Shown here: positions 19,009 through 27,550 of the stretch, one piece after another | How positions within the stretch are numbered: the first letter of the stretch is position 1 | Layout of the letters: every line of letters begins with the position of its first letter | Translations under genes and position numbers: made by a program | Source: Pandoraea apista | GTDB taxonomy: Bacteria > Pseudomonadota > Gammaproteobacteria > Burkholderiales > Burkholderiaceae | Assembly (NCBI RefSeq): GCF_001465595.2 | Contig: NZ_CP013481.2 | Span: forward strand, 3,224,001-3,288,000 | DNA length: 64,000 nt | Direction of reading: 5' to 3' | The notes under the pieces: generated by a model | What the model saw: the letters and a program-made list of their open reading frames with translations, nothing else | Told to the model about the DNA's origin: nothing | The model's database searches: none

Positions 19009-19290
19009 ATGGCTTACGTAATCCCGTTTTACCGGGGCTTCCGCCTAGAGACATTCGTTTTCCGTCATCAGGACGCTGGCTCGTTCAAGCGACAGCACGA
19101 CCGCACGTTCGAGGTCTCCGTTCGCATCTCCCGAACCACGCTGGAAGATCCGGCGCAGTCGACCGACCCCAAAGTCTTTCGCCTTGAGAGTCTGCCGTTC
19201 GACTCCATTGGAGAGGCGCGACGCGCGGGGAACAGCTACGCACAGTCGCTGATTGACGACATCGTCAGCGACGGTCCCACCAAAGCCTGA
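19009..19290 (+). CDS. Small conserved-looking protein of unknown function
   Basis: This 93-residue protein lies 80 bp after cspA on the same strand and starts MAYVIPFYRGFRLETFVFRH. It has a beta-rich look with no membrane segment or recognised motif. CGGAGG before the ATG (with a spacing of a few bases) supports it as a gene. It may be co-transcribed with the next small gene, which begins 7 bp after it. Confidence 0.65.
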   Translation: MAYVIPFYRGFRLETFVFRHQDAGSFKRQHDRTFEVSVRISRTTLEDPAQSTDPKVFRLESLPFDSIGEARRAGNSYAQSLIDDIVSDGPTKA

Positions 19291-19297
19291 GGTTGCC

Positions 19298-19492
19298 ATG
19301 GCCATCGCCCCGCACTGGTTTCTTTACGCCGGGTATGTGCCGTCGGACACCACCCGATTTTTCTCTGTCGCCGCCGTGTCGTATGCCATTGGCCTGAGCC
19401 GCAGAAGTCTCGCAAGCCAATTGGCGCAGCACCGCCGAATCGCCAGATGGTTTTGCCTGCCCGGTAACGGCGAGTACAAATCGCCCAATTGA
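19298..19492 (+). CDS. Small protein of unknown function
   Basis: This 64-residue reading frame begins MAIAPHWFLYAGYVPSDTTR, 7 bp after the stop of the preceding small gene. GAGG lies just upstream of its ATG. It contains a possible helix-turn-helix-like stretch (SYAIGLSRRSLASQLAQH) but is too short for a firm call. Confidence 0.5.
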   Translation: MAIAPHWFLYAGYVPSDTTRFFSVAAVSYAIGLSRRSLASQLAQHRRIARWFCLPGNGEYKSPN

Positions 19493-19550
19493 GAAGCACG
19501 CTTGTCAAAGAAGGCCCTAAGGGTCCATAGAACTTTTACAGGAGCATGTC

Positions 19551-19748
19551 ATGCTCACCCTCTCGACGCAGGCCATCACCGTCGCACTTCAGCGAATCGC
19601 AGAAAAGAGCGCCAAACAGCCCTCCGATGCGGTCATCAATGCCCTTCTTGCCCGCGAACTGATCCACCGGGTCGGAAAGCACTTCGAGCCGACGCAATTC
19701 GGTCGGTCATATTGCCGTAACGCTTACGCGGTGCGGCCCTCGTGGTGA
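19551..19748 (+). CDS. Small protein of unknown function
   Basis: This 65-residue frame begins MLTLSTQAITVALQRIAEKS and is preceded by a good CAGGAG ribosome site. It is mostly helical in appearance, rich in Ala, Ile and Arg, with no known domain. It is the last plausible core gene before the accessory region. The bases 19749-20106 that follow hold no supported gene; they include one hairpin, GGGGCATCG/CGATGCCCC at 19933-19957, with no T run. Confidence 0.5.
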   Translation: MLTLSTQAITVALQRIAEKSAKQPSDAVINALLARELIHRVGKHFEPTQFGRSYCRNAYAVRPSW

Positions 19749-20106
19749 GGTGGTGGCGATCCACTTGAGATCGTCGTCCCACCGGTCCATCGTCCCGTAA
19801 TTCCGCAGTCCGCTGACGGGATCAGGTAGCGCGTTCGCCGAACGTCCCCCAATGGCGGCTCGGGTGCTCACGCTTGGCGGGGACTTCTCTCAGCAATCAT
19901 CGACAACGGTCGCTCACCCGGCGCCGGAGAATGGGGCATCGGTGTTATCGATGCCCCTACTGCCGTTACGGCATTAATACCTTGTCCACATGGTGGATGA
20001 CGCGTCCGATTGCATGACGTCTCTGATCGTCGCGCGAGCGATGTCGCCTTTGTTGTCGGTAACGGTAGACCTGACTGACATTCTCGTACCCAAGGCGTCT
20101 AGAGAA

Positions 20107-20404
20107 TCACGGTCCCAATGGTTGAACTACGTTGCTAACCCGGCGGAATTCGGCCGGGGTCAGGTACTGCAAACTCGAATGCGGGCGCACCTCGTTGTCG
20201 TGAGTACACCAGTCCTCGATCACGATCTTCGCTTCAATCCGATTGCGAAACCACTCCATCGCTAAACACTCATCACGGAATTCTCCGTTCAGCGAAGCAC
20301 ATGGTCACGACCGACCAGGCCCTTGGCCACCTCAGGCACCGTGTCCCGATCTGCTTCCGAAGTATTCGCACAACCTGTTCGTCGCTGTACCGGCTTTTCT
20401 TCAT
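20107..20404 (-). pseudogene. IS3-family (IS407-like) transposase remnant, orfA start joined to orfB end
   Basis: Reading the reverse strand, ATG at 20404 opens MKKSRYSDEQVVRILRK, then after a frame change EADRDTVPEVAKG, the start of an IS3-type orfA. From about 20302 the frame becomes SLNGEFRDECLAMEWFRNRI and then EVRPHSSLQYLTPAEFRRV, the C-terminal end of orfB including the last catalytic Glu (FRDECL). The middle of both genes, with the two catalytic Asp residues, has been deleted. A possible terminal repeat (GGGACAGGTCA) lies near 20474-20484; the other end was not found. Confidence 0.8.
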
Positions 20405-20512
20405 GCCAACTCCTCGTCTGAGCTGAGGAGCCATTATCTCTAGACTTGATCGGTATGAATTTTTCGGGACAGGTCAGGTTAAAATCCGGCACCAATTATT
20501 CTAAGCGTTGAA

Positions 20513-21664
20513 ATGATCTATTCGGTCCAGTGTCTGCGGGGGATAGCTGCCCTGCTCGTTGTGATGTACCACTATCGTGATTTTCTTGACGGCGTGTATG
20601 CTCAGGGCGACTTGGGACAACTGCTTTTCAGGAATGGGCATGCAGGCGTTGATCTGTTCTTCATGATCAGCGGGTTCATCATCGTGTTTTCGACCCAACG
20701 AGACGACGGGCAGCGCCTTATTTCATTTGTGGTTAAGCGGGCATTTCGCATATATCCGCTCCTCATCATCTGTGTAATCGCATTTTTTTTTGTGAATACC
20801 CCGCCAGAAATCATGAGTGAGAGGGCATCAGTAGCTCGACTGTTGAAATCGCTCATCCCGCTCAATTCGGACTATAACGGCCAAGCCCCGTTCTTCGGAT
20901 ACAACCTGCTCGGGCCAGCATGGACCTTGTCCTACGAAATGTACTTCTACGCAGCATTCGCCATCTCAATCACGATGAGTCACAGATACCGAGTCGCCAT
21001 TTGCTCAATATTGCTGTTAGCGATCGGACTTGGCCTTCAGTTCAAATTCAACGGCGCCATAAATCTTGATCCATTTGTGCCACTACAGCACACCGCATCG
21101 AACTCGTTTAACGGGCATTTGCAAGTTCTCGCGTCTCCTATGATCTACGAGTTCATCGTTGGGATGCTACTTGCCGCGGCATTCCCTCACATTCACAAAA
21201 TCAGCGCACTCACATCGGGAAACCGCCCCAAGATTCTGCTTTGGTGCGCATGCGTCACTGTTGGCGCGCTTCTGCTTACCCACGTCCCCTATCAGCATGG
21301 CGTTCTAGGGTTTGGGGCATGGGGATTGTTTGTGCTCACCGCATCGTTGATTTATGAAGCAAGTACGAAACCTAAGCCTCTGCCAGTACTCTTGTTTTTT
21401 GGTGAGATTTCGTACTCACTGTATTTAGTGCACATGATTGTTTGGCGAGCGTGGGACGCTCATCGGACTATGTTGCCAAGCTACCTGAATGGCTTACCTC
21501 TTCTTGCGTTAATGCTGGGAACTTCCATTCTCTCGGCATATGGTTTGCACGTTGTGATCGAAAAACCAGCAATCCGTTTTGCTCGTCGGCTCCTATCCAA
21601 AATATATTGCAGAACTCTGCTATCTGGACATCAGCCTAACGGCAAAACCATCAACGCGTCGTAG
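20513..21664 (+). CDS. Acyltransferase-3 family membrane protein (OafA-like)
   Basis: The 383-residue protein is a polytopic acyltransferase-3 enzyme with about ten membrane helices. It opens IYSVQCLRGIAALLVVMYHYRDF, with the conserved R-G-x-A and catalytic-type His, and has FFMISGFII and the late motif SYSLYLVHM. Such enzymes O-acetylate cell-surface polysaccharides and are often carried by phages or islands to change serotype. Base composition is less GC-rich than the core neighbours, supporting acquisition. It sits between an IS remnant and an intact IS. Confidence 0.88.
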   Translation: MIYSVQCLRGIAALLVVMYHYRDFLDGVYAQGDLGQLLFRNGHAGVDLFFMISGFIIVFSTQRDDGQRLISFVVKRAFRIYPLLIICVIAFFFVNTPPEIMSERASVARLLKSLIPLNSDYNGQAPFFGYNLLGPAWTLSYEMYFYAAFAISITMSHRYRVAICSILLLAIGLGLQFKFNGAINLDPFVPLQHTASNSFNGHLQVLASPMIYEFIVGMLLAAAFPHIHKISALTSGNRPKILLWCACVTVGALLLTHVPYQHGVLGFGAWGLFVLTASLIYEASTKPKPLPVLLFFGEISYSLYLVHMIVWRAWDAHRTMLPSYLNGLPLLALMLGTSILSAYGLHVVIEKPAIRFARRLLSKIYCRTLLSGHQPNGKTINAS

Positions 21665-21699
21665 CTGCGCTCGCAGGCGAGTCCTGCGATGTGTAGTGG

Positions 21700-22518
<819 letters not shown>

Positions 22519-22553
22519 TCAGGCTATGGGCTCACCTTTGGCGAGTTGCTCAA

Positions 22554-22862
22554 TCAGCGCGTACGTTCGATCCCTTCCGCCATTAAGAGCGCGGTGGCTT
22601 TTTTTAAAATGGCCTTCTCGCGCTCAAGGCGATCGATGCGAGCCTCAAGCTCCTGGATACGCTGCTGCTCTGGCGTGAGGGCCTTGCTCTGAGGGGTAAC
22701 ACCCCGGCGCTCAAGCTGGCGCTGATCAACCCATCGGCGCAAAACGGACTCGGCAACGCCGACAGACCGGCATGCATCCACGTGGCTGTAGCCCTGATCA
22801 AGGGCCAGTGCCGCAGCGTTGCGTTTGAACTCAGGGGAAAACGATCGACGTTGTTTGGTCAT
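22554..22862 (-). CDS. IS3-family transposase OrfA
   Basis: The 102-residue protein starts MTKQRRSFSPEFKRNAAALA and has a helix-turn-helix (DACRSVGVAESVLRRWVDQ) followed by a leucine-zipper-like stretch (IQELEARIDRLEREKAILKK). Together these bind the element ends. A run of seven A and a G on the coding strand (22598-22605) near the end is a classic slippery site for -1 frameshifting into orfB. A longer start at 22886 is possible but less like the family. Confidence 0.88.
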   Translation of the reverse strand: MTKQRRSFSPEFKRNAAALALDQGYSHVDACRSVGVAESVLRRWVDQRQLERRGVTPQSKALTPEQQRIQELEARIDRLEREKAILKKATALLMAEGIERTR

Positions 22863-22990
22863 CAGACGCCTCTTCATGGCGAGCATTCTCGCCTAAATGA
22901 GTGTCCGGAGGGATTAGACCACTACACTTTCGCCTGCTCGGTCATCGAGGTGTCTGACGGCTCCTGCAATGCCCGCTTCGGCGGGCACCT

Positions 22991-23082
22991 TCAAGAGAGC
23001 AGATCCGCGTCGGCGCGGCGACGTTAAATAGCCCGTATCCCTCTTCCCCGATCTGATCAGGATCTCGGGTCTGCTCTCTTGA
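22991..23082. repeat. Long-arm inverted repeat beside the IS element
   Basis: TCAAGAGAGCAGA (22991-23003) recurs in reverse complement at 23070-23082, a perfect 13-bp dyad around 66 bases. The loop contains further short dyads, and GCCCGC-TTCG-GCGGGC lies just outside. This could be a structured RNA, a terminator region or the ends of a small lost element. Nothing else is annotated between the IS and the next gene. Confidence 0.4.
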
Positions 23083-23126
23083 GGGTGAATGCTAAGGTAT
23101 CGAGGCAATGTCAGGCGCTCGAATAC

Positions 23127-23615
23127 CTATTTCAACTGGTCCCTCAGCTTCTGCTTCACATGCTCGGCCAGCGATACGAGGTTGTTACCGTATTCTGATT
23201 TTCCATCCAGGATCGTTGCCTCATTCGCAAGCCCCTCGGCTTGGATTTCCTGAGTGGTCTTCCCGGCCATCGCTCCGTACTTCATCGCTGCTTCTTTGAA
23301 GCCCTTCTGACTGAGGATCCAACCTGCCAGAACGAGTTGCTCCTTGTCATAGTTTTCTTTGAAGGCGGGAATCGCGCCCGCGATGACTGCCAAGGGCTCC
23401 GTGAGCAGCTTTTCGTAGTACTCGACCTTTTCGCGCAGCAGGTTGTAACTCGCCCTGTCGATCATGCCCGCGCCGCTGAAGTCAGTCGTCGCAGCCGAGG
23501 CTCGGCGATTTGCCTCGCTCTTTAGCCGATCGATCTCCTGCTGTTTTCGTTGCAGGTCTGCGTTCTTGTAAAGGGAATCTACAAAAAGATATCCCTTGGC
23601 AAATTCGTCACTCAT
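23127..23615 (-). CDS. Unknown helical protein
   Basis: This 162-residue protein opens MSDEFAKGYLFVDSLYKNADLQRKQQ and appears helical, with a predicted coiled coil (about residues 18-40, LQRKQQEIDRLKSEANRR). No signal peptide, membrane helix or known motif is visible. It has an AAGGG before its ATG. It may be island cargo or a phage-derived gene; the function is unknown. Confidence 0.6.
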   Translation of the reverse strand: MSDEFAKGYLFVDSLYKNADLQRKQQEIDRLKSEANRRASAATTDFSGAGMIDRASYNLLREKVEYYEKLLTEPLAVIAGAIPAFKENYDKEQLVLAGWILSQKGFKEAAMKYGAMAGKTTQEIQAEGLANEATILDGKSEYGNNLVSLAEHVKQKLRDQLK

Positions 23616-24046
23616 GAGACGCCCTTCGTCTTAATTTCGGCGAAGCTCATCTTACTACAACGATGTCCATTCTCCTGATACTGCTGCCGCTCCCCTGGGC
23701 GCGAGCGGCGGCTTACCCGCGCCCTCCCCGCTCGACGCGGCGGCGCATTCGATCAACGACTAACCCGCGGTGCCTATGGACTACGGCTAGGGGCGCTAAA
23801 TGCGCCCACTTCATTCAGTGACCGCCCCAGTGCGGCACCGACGTTAGAGCCCGACGAAACGCGGCACGGGATCAAAGTTGCCCGATGGCTGGAGGAGTGC
23901 CCGCCCTCTTTACGCCAGATGACGGCGCCCAAAGTTGACCGGTAGTAGAGCGAGCCTGACTGCTCACAGGCCCATGGCGGACATGGTTAAAGCCACATCG
24001 CCCCGGTGTTCTGCCGGGGTGTTCATTACCTCTCTGGAGGATTCCC
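23616..24046. other. Gap without a supported gene
   Basis: These 430 bases hold no convincing reading frame. A hairpin CCCCGG-TGTTCTG-CCGGGG lies at about 24002-24020, just before a small phage-like gene with a strong ribosome site. The rest looks like degraded island sequence. Confidence 0.5.
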
Positions 24047-24163
24047 ATGTTTGATCTTTCGATCAGCCAGTATCACGCTGGCTGGCACGACGCTATGCGC
24101 GGCGAGCCATGCCGATCCACCGATCTCGCGTACCGCCTCGGCTATCGCGACACTTCCCACTGA
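24047..24163 (+). CDS. Small phage-like protein, 38 residues
   Basis: An ATG with a strong CTGGAGG ribosome site 6 bases upstream opens a 38-residue frame beginning MFDLSISQYHAGWHDAMRGE. Its ribosome site and its place in a run of close small genes support it, although no domain is recognised. Confidence 0.5.
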   Translation: MFDLSISQYHAGWHDAMRGEPCRSTDLAYRLGYRDTSH

Positions 24164-24172
24164 GGCCCGCGC

Positions 24173-24307
24173 ATGCTTGATCGCATCCTGATCTTGACCG
24201 TCAACGGCGCCGACAAGTGGATTCGCGCTCACCAGCCGGCCGCCTGGACGATCTGGGGCGCTCTCCTCGTCGTATGCCTCTATGTGAGGTGGAAGCATGG
24301 CGTATGA
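24173..24307 (+). CDS. Small membrane protein, 44 residues
   Basis: The frame starts MLDRILILTVNGADKWIRAH and has one hydrophobic segment (AAWTIWGALLVVCLYV). It begins 9 bases after the preceding small gene and probably shares its transcript. Small single-helix proteins are common in phage lysis or accessory regions, but a role cannot be given. Confidence 0.45.
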   Translation: MLDRILILTVNGADKWIRAHQPAAWTIWGALLVVCLYVRWKHGV

Positions 24308-24362
24308 CGTCTGCCGCAAAACGAGCCGCTGACGGCCGCGCGTAGAAGAGCTGCGCCCTCTC

Positions 24363-24527
24363 ATGAATCACCAGCCGTCCCGGCTTCCTTCCAGACCAGG
24401 CTCCCCGCGCGTCCGCGAGGAGTTCGAAGCCAGGCAGGCGCGCCGCGACGCTCTCGAAAAACACGCGCCCATCCTGATTACCGCCCTCGCCTTCTTCATC
24501 AAGGCCATCGCTCAACCTGACGAGTAA
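24363..24527 (+). CDS. Small protein, 54 residues, possible membrane segment
   Basis: The frame starts MNHQPSRLPSRPGSPRVREE and has a charged helix followed by a hydrophobic stretch (ILITALAFFIKAIA). It continues the same-strand run of small genes. No clear ribosome site, so support is modest. Confidence 0.4.
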   Translation: MNHQPSRLPSRPGSPRVREEFEARQARRDALEKHAPILITALAFFIKAIAQPDE

Positions 24528-24567
24528 GCGCCGCCTCGCGGGCAACAGAGGAGCGGAAATCGTGAAA

Positions 24568-24798
24568 TTACGACGCCCCATTTAGCCGATCAAGCGACTT
24601 GCACACCTCAGCGATGATGCTGTTCGCCACATCCTGCTCGGATTGATCCTTCGCCAACTGGCGCTGGCCCTGCGCCTTCGGAAACGGTCGGCCAGTGGCG
24701 TGTTCCGTAACCGTAACGAGTATTCGCCATTGCGTTGGGCACTCGTCAACGGTGACGTATATCTCAAAGCCATTGTGATGCAGGTGATGAACCGCCAT
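24568..24798 (-). CDS. Small protein of unknown function
   Basis: The 76-residue protein begins MAVHHLHHNGFEIYVTVDEC and has an AAGGAG ribosome site at good spacing, which supports a real gene. It contains a beta-rich first half and a helical end (DQSEQDVANSIIAEVCKSLD). It diverges from the methyltransferase remnant 33 bp away. Confidence 0.6.
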   Translation of the reverse strand: MAVHHLHHNGFEIYVTVDECPTQWRILVTVTEHATGRPFPKAQGQRQLAKDQSEQDVANSIIAEVCKSLDRLNGAS

Positions 24799-24830
24799 AC
24801 CGGTCTCCTTCCGTTTCGAGGAATCCGAGC

Positions 24831-25036
24831 ATGATCAGAGATCAGTTCATTCTCGACATTTCCGACAAGTTGATCATCGATAACTTCGCCGGCGGCGGTG
24901 CGAGCTGCGGCATTGAGCTGGCGCTCAGCCGCCACGTCGACCACGCGATCAACCATGATCCCGAGGCCGTCGCCATGCACGCGATGCCCCCCCCGCAGAC
25001 CGAGCATCACTGCGAATCTGTGTGGGACGTCGAGGC
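24831..25036 (+). pseudogene. DNA cytosine methyltransferase, N-terminal fragment
   Basis: The frame opens MIRDQFILDISDKLIIDNFA with GAGGAA before the ATG. It contains the S-adenosylmethionine motif I of C5 methyltransferases (DNFAGGGASCGIELAL) and continues INHDPEAVAMH, the acidic-loop motif of phage methyltransferases. Homology stops near VWDVE; the catalytic PC motif and target-recognition parts are gone. The frame then runs out of phase into integrase sequence, showing a deletion joined two phage genes. Confidence 0.8.
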
Positions 25037-25048
25037 GAGCGATTCTCG

Positions 25049-25345
25049 GGTTCTCATCAAGTGCGGAAGCTGTGGAATTCGGCACTGAAACGCGCGGGCG
25101 TGCGATACAGAAACCCATATCAAACCCGACACATATACGCGCCAATGATACTGTCGGCGGGCGAACACCCGATGTGGGTGGCGAAGCAAATGGGGCATGC
25201 GGACTGGACGATGATCGCGCGCGTCTACGGCCGATGGATGCCGACGGCGGACTTGAAGGCGGGGGATAAAGCCGTTGAGAAGTTCGCCAAAAATGCTGGC
25301 ACGGATGCTGGCATTTCTGGAGAAAAACAGGCAAAAACCGGCTAG
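25049..25345 (+). pseudogene. Tyrosine integrase, C-terminal fragment
   Basis: The frame carries only the end of a phage integrase: box II region YQTRHIYAPMILSAGE, then WVAKQMGHADWTMIARVYGRWMP with the catalytic His and Tyr. The N-terminal DNA-binding domains and first catalytic Arg are missing. It stops 48 bases before the att repeat at 25,393, the usual place for an integrase of an element at this tRNA. It is the leftover of an older insertion. Confidence 0.85.
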
Positions 25346-25392
25346 ATTTTTGCCAGCCTCAAAATAAAACCCGATGATTTATAAGGGTTTTT

Positions 25393-25419
25393 TGGTGCGA
25401 GGAAGGGGACTCGAACCCC
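25393..25419. repeat. attL-like copy of the tRNA-Leu 3' end
   Basis: These 27 bases, starting TGGTGCGAGGAAGGGG, are identical to 38,359-38,385, the CCA end and T-arm portion of the tRNA-Leu gene. The remaining tRNA is absent, so this is an attachment-site duplicate. It marks the far end of the 13-kb element and the tRNA-near end of the older one. Confidence 0.88.
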
Positions 25420-25982
25420 AATCCAAGCACCTTCATGCCCAATGAAATCAGTGACTTAGCTTGAGTGCGTCACGTCGAAAGACAAGCGTGGGTGACACAG
25501 GGAAACTGATTGTATCACGCAGGCTGCGCGGTCGCGTGGAGTGGTCATGAAAAGACATCGCCAATTGATTACTCACGTTCGACGCACAAGAAAATCGCTC
25601 ACTCAATGGCAGGTTAGTGGACAGACTCGATCAATCAAGCGCCTACGAACGTCTTCCGGAATTTTCAACAGCCTACCAGCCATCAATAGACCATGCCGTA
25701 TTGGTTGTTTGCGCCCCCCTAGACGAAGCCGCGATGCAGTGTAGCTGCCGATTGCTCGACTGCTCGCTGCGCCAACATCGGCAGCGCTCAGCCTCGAAAT
25801 CTTCACAGATTCGTCCATAACAATAGTAGTGCTAAACTAAGCAACCTATCCGGTAAATTTCTTACTGAATTTATCAGATACTTATCTCTATTCTTGCGAT
25901 TTTAAAACGCTGGAAATGTGACTCACCAACAATAATCCGGCGACACGACAACGCACGATTCACAAAGTGAACGGGGGCTCCT
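25420..25982. other. Gap between att copy and nuclease-like gene
   Basis: These 563 bases carry no supported gene. The segment around 25,650-25,820 resembles, on the reverse strand, a diverged copy of the 3' end of the internal virion protein gene; its final codons read NNQYGMVY and stop, as in that gene. The last 150 bases are AT-rich and probably hold the promoter of the following gene. Confidence 0.55.
25679..25706. repeat. 28-bp direct repeat, copy 1 (flanks nuclease-like gene)
   Basis: The 28 bases beginning GCCATCAATAGACCATGCCG are identical to 27,523-27,550. On the reverse strand they encode the last residues and stop of the phage virion gene. Confidence 0.85.
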
Positions 25983-27416
25983 TTGGCAAAAGTAAAAAAT
26001 CCCATCCTATTCTCAACGCATTTTGGAATAGACCCAGCCGCCTTTGAGGAGGCTGGCCTAATAGACCCATTCCTAAACGTCGATACTCAGTTGTTCATCG
26101 ATCCGGTTTTGCTCGAAAAGTCATCACACTCTGAGATTAGCAAGGAGGCCCTCGCAGCTTTCCATGAGCATTTCTCAAAGTTCATTCGACTATTGGATAT
26201 ATCGGAGAAGGAGGGGGATGCCGCGTGGAAAGGTGCACGTAAGTTACTTGACCTCAGTGAGCCGCCCGACAATGGGCTTGGTTACGGCGGAAGTCGACGC
26301 GGAGGGGCATCGAGGCCGGATGCTATACGCGAAGCGATCATGCGGACGTCGAAGGACATTATCCGACTCGGGAGTAAAGACCCAGACATGTTGGGGTTGA
26401 TGGGTTTTTTCGAGGAGAACGTCGGCCCTGACACCATCAGCGACTTTACGACGAGGGTAATAGTCGAGGCGCTGTCTCGAATTACTGAAGAATTCTGCAA
26501 AGTGCACGGCGTTCCCACCAGCCATGGAAACGGCGAGTCGAGATACGGCCTTCCATCCTTTGATCTTGGCGATGGGAGGGTACGGACGGTGATCTTGGTG
26601 CCTCAGGACATCGTCAGAGAACTGCCAATAGCAAACGATTTTTCAGAAGTCTATGCAGCCATTGAAGCGACCAATAGAATCCGTGATCGAGTTAATGCTT
26701 TTTTAGGGTTGGCAGCAAAGACGTCATTAACAGAGAAAAAGGCCGCAGTTCGAAAAGCCGCCCTCGAATCTGAGCAGCTATTCTCCGAATTCATGGGGGC
26801 GATCAAACAGTTTGCCACGTCGTACGCGGACTCCGATGACAGCTTAGGCTACAAAAAACTGAAAGAGATTCTGTCGTCCGATCCGGATCAATACAAGAGC
26901 TCTACGAAGTTCAACTTGAATTCTGGCATCGAAGAAGTTATCAAAGTTGTCAAGGAAACGATTTCCATGTTTCAGCATCATGTTGAGAAGGGAAATTTGT
27001 GGGAGGAGCTTTGGGTCAACGGAGAGCCTAAGAAGGAGCGGGCCGCCCAGTTGATTTACTTCGCGATTGCTGACTCATTTTGCCGCGCAAATAACGTCGA
27101 CATATCGCCCGAGGCGAATATGGGAGGTGGCCCCATAGATTTCAAGTTCAGCCACGGATACGAGGCGCGGGTACTTGTCGAAATGAAGCGTTCAATGGGT
27201 TCTGTGCGCCACGGATATGAAAAGCAGCTTGAACACTACAAGGACGCCGCCCGAACGTTCCATGGAATCTACGTGGTCATAGATTTCGGTGATCTCGGGG
27301 GTAAGTTGCTCGACATCCAGCAAATTCGAGCGCGGCGGATTGCTGCAGGTGAATCGGCATCGGAGATTGTGGTCATTGACGCCTCTCCAAAGGCGTCGGC
27401 CAGTAAGCGCAAATGA
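25983..27416 (+). CDS. Unknown protein with PD-(D/E)XK nuclease signature, candidate defence gene
   Basis: The 477-residue protein starts AKVKNPILFSTHFGIDPAAF and has an N-terminal part (about residues 1-130) with the pattern FLNVDTQLFIDPVLLEKS, a helical middle, and a C-terminal domain GGGPIDFKFS...RVLVEMKRS. There Asp386, Glu400 and Lys402 form the spacing of a PD-(D/E)XK nuclease core. Composition is much less GC-rich than the core genes. It lies at the element edge, between 28-bp repeats, in the opposite orientation to the phage genes, as expected for a moron. A dyad CCTCGCAC/GTGCGAGG (27,426-27,460) follows it. Nuclease or defence function is inferred; other roles are possible. Confidence 0.6.
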   Translation: MAKVKNPILFSTHFGIDPAAFEEAGLIDPFLNVDTQLFIDPVLLEKSSHSEISKEALAAFHEHFSKFIRLLDISEKEGDAAWKGARKLLDLSEPPDNGLGYGGSRRGGASRPDAIREAIMRTSKDIIRLGSKDPDMLGLMGFFEENVGPDTISDFTTRVIVEALSRITEEFCKVHGVPTSHGNGESRYGLPSFDLGDGRVRTVILVPQDIVRELPIANDFSEVYAAIEATNRIRDRVNAFLGLAAKTSLTEKKAAVRKAALESEQLFSEFMGAIKQFATSYADSDDSLGYKKLKEILSSDPDQYKSSTKFNLNSGIEEVIKVVKETISMFQHHVEKGNLWEELWVNGEPKKERAAQLIYFAIADSFCRANNVDISPEANMGGGPIDFKFSHGYEARVLVEMKRSMGSVRHGYEKQLEHYKDAARTFHGIYVVIDFGDLGGKLLDIQQIRARRIAAGESASEIVVIDASPKASASKRK

Positions 27417-27522
27417 TGCCGCAGGCCTCGCACCCTTGCGCTTGAGTACGCAGTGCGAGGTCACGTCAGGATTAACCGGCCCCGACGAGCGGTCCGTGTG
27501 TTGAAACGGATTCGCTACTTGA

Positions 27523-27550
27523 GCCATCAATAGACCATGCCGTATTGGTT
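27523..27550. repeat. 28-bp direct repeat, copy 2
   Basis: This copy covers the true stop and last codons of the phage virion gene at 27,527. With copy 1 it bounds a 1.8-kb segment carrying the nuclease-like gene. Confidence 0.85.

Noticed and set aside
25393..25480. A second tRNA-Leu gene
   Set aside because: Only the last 27 bases match; anticodon and 5' half are absent, so it is an att copy.
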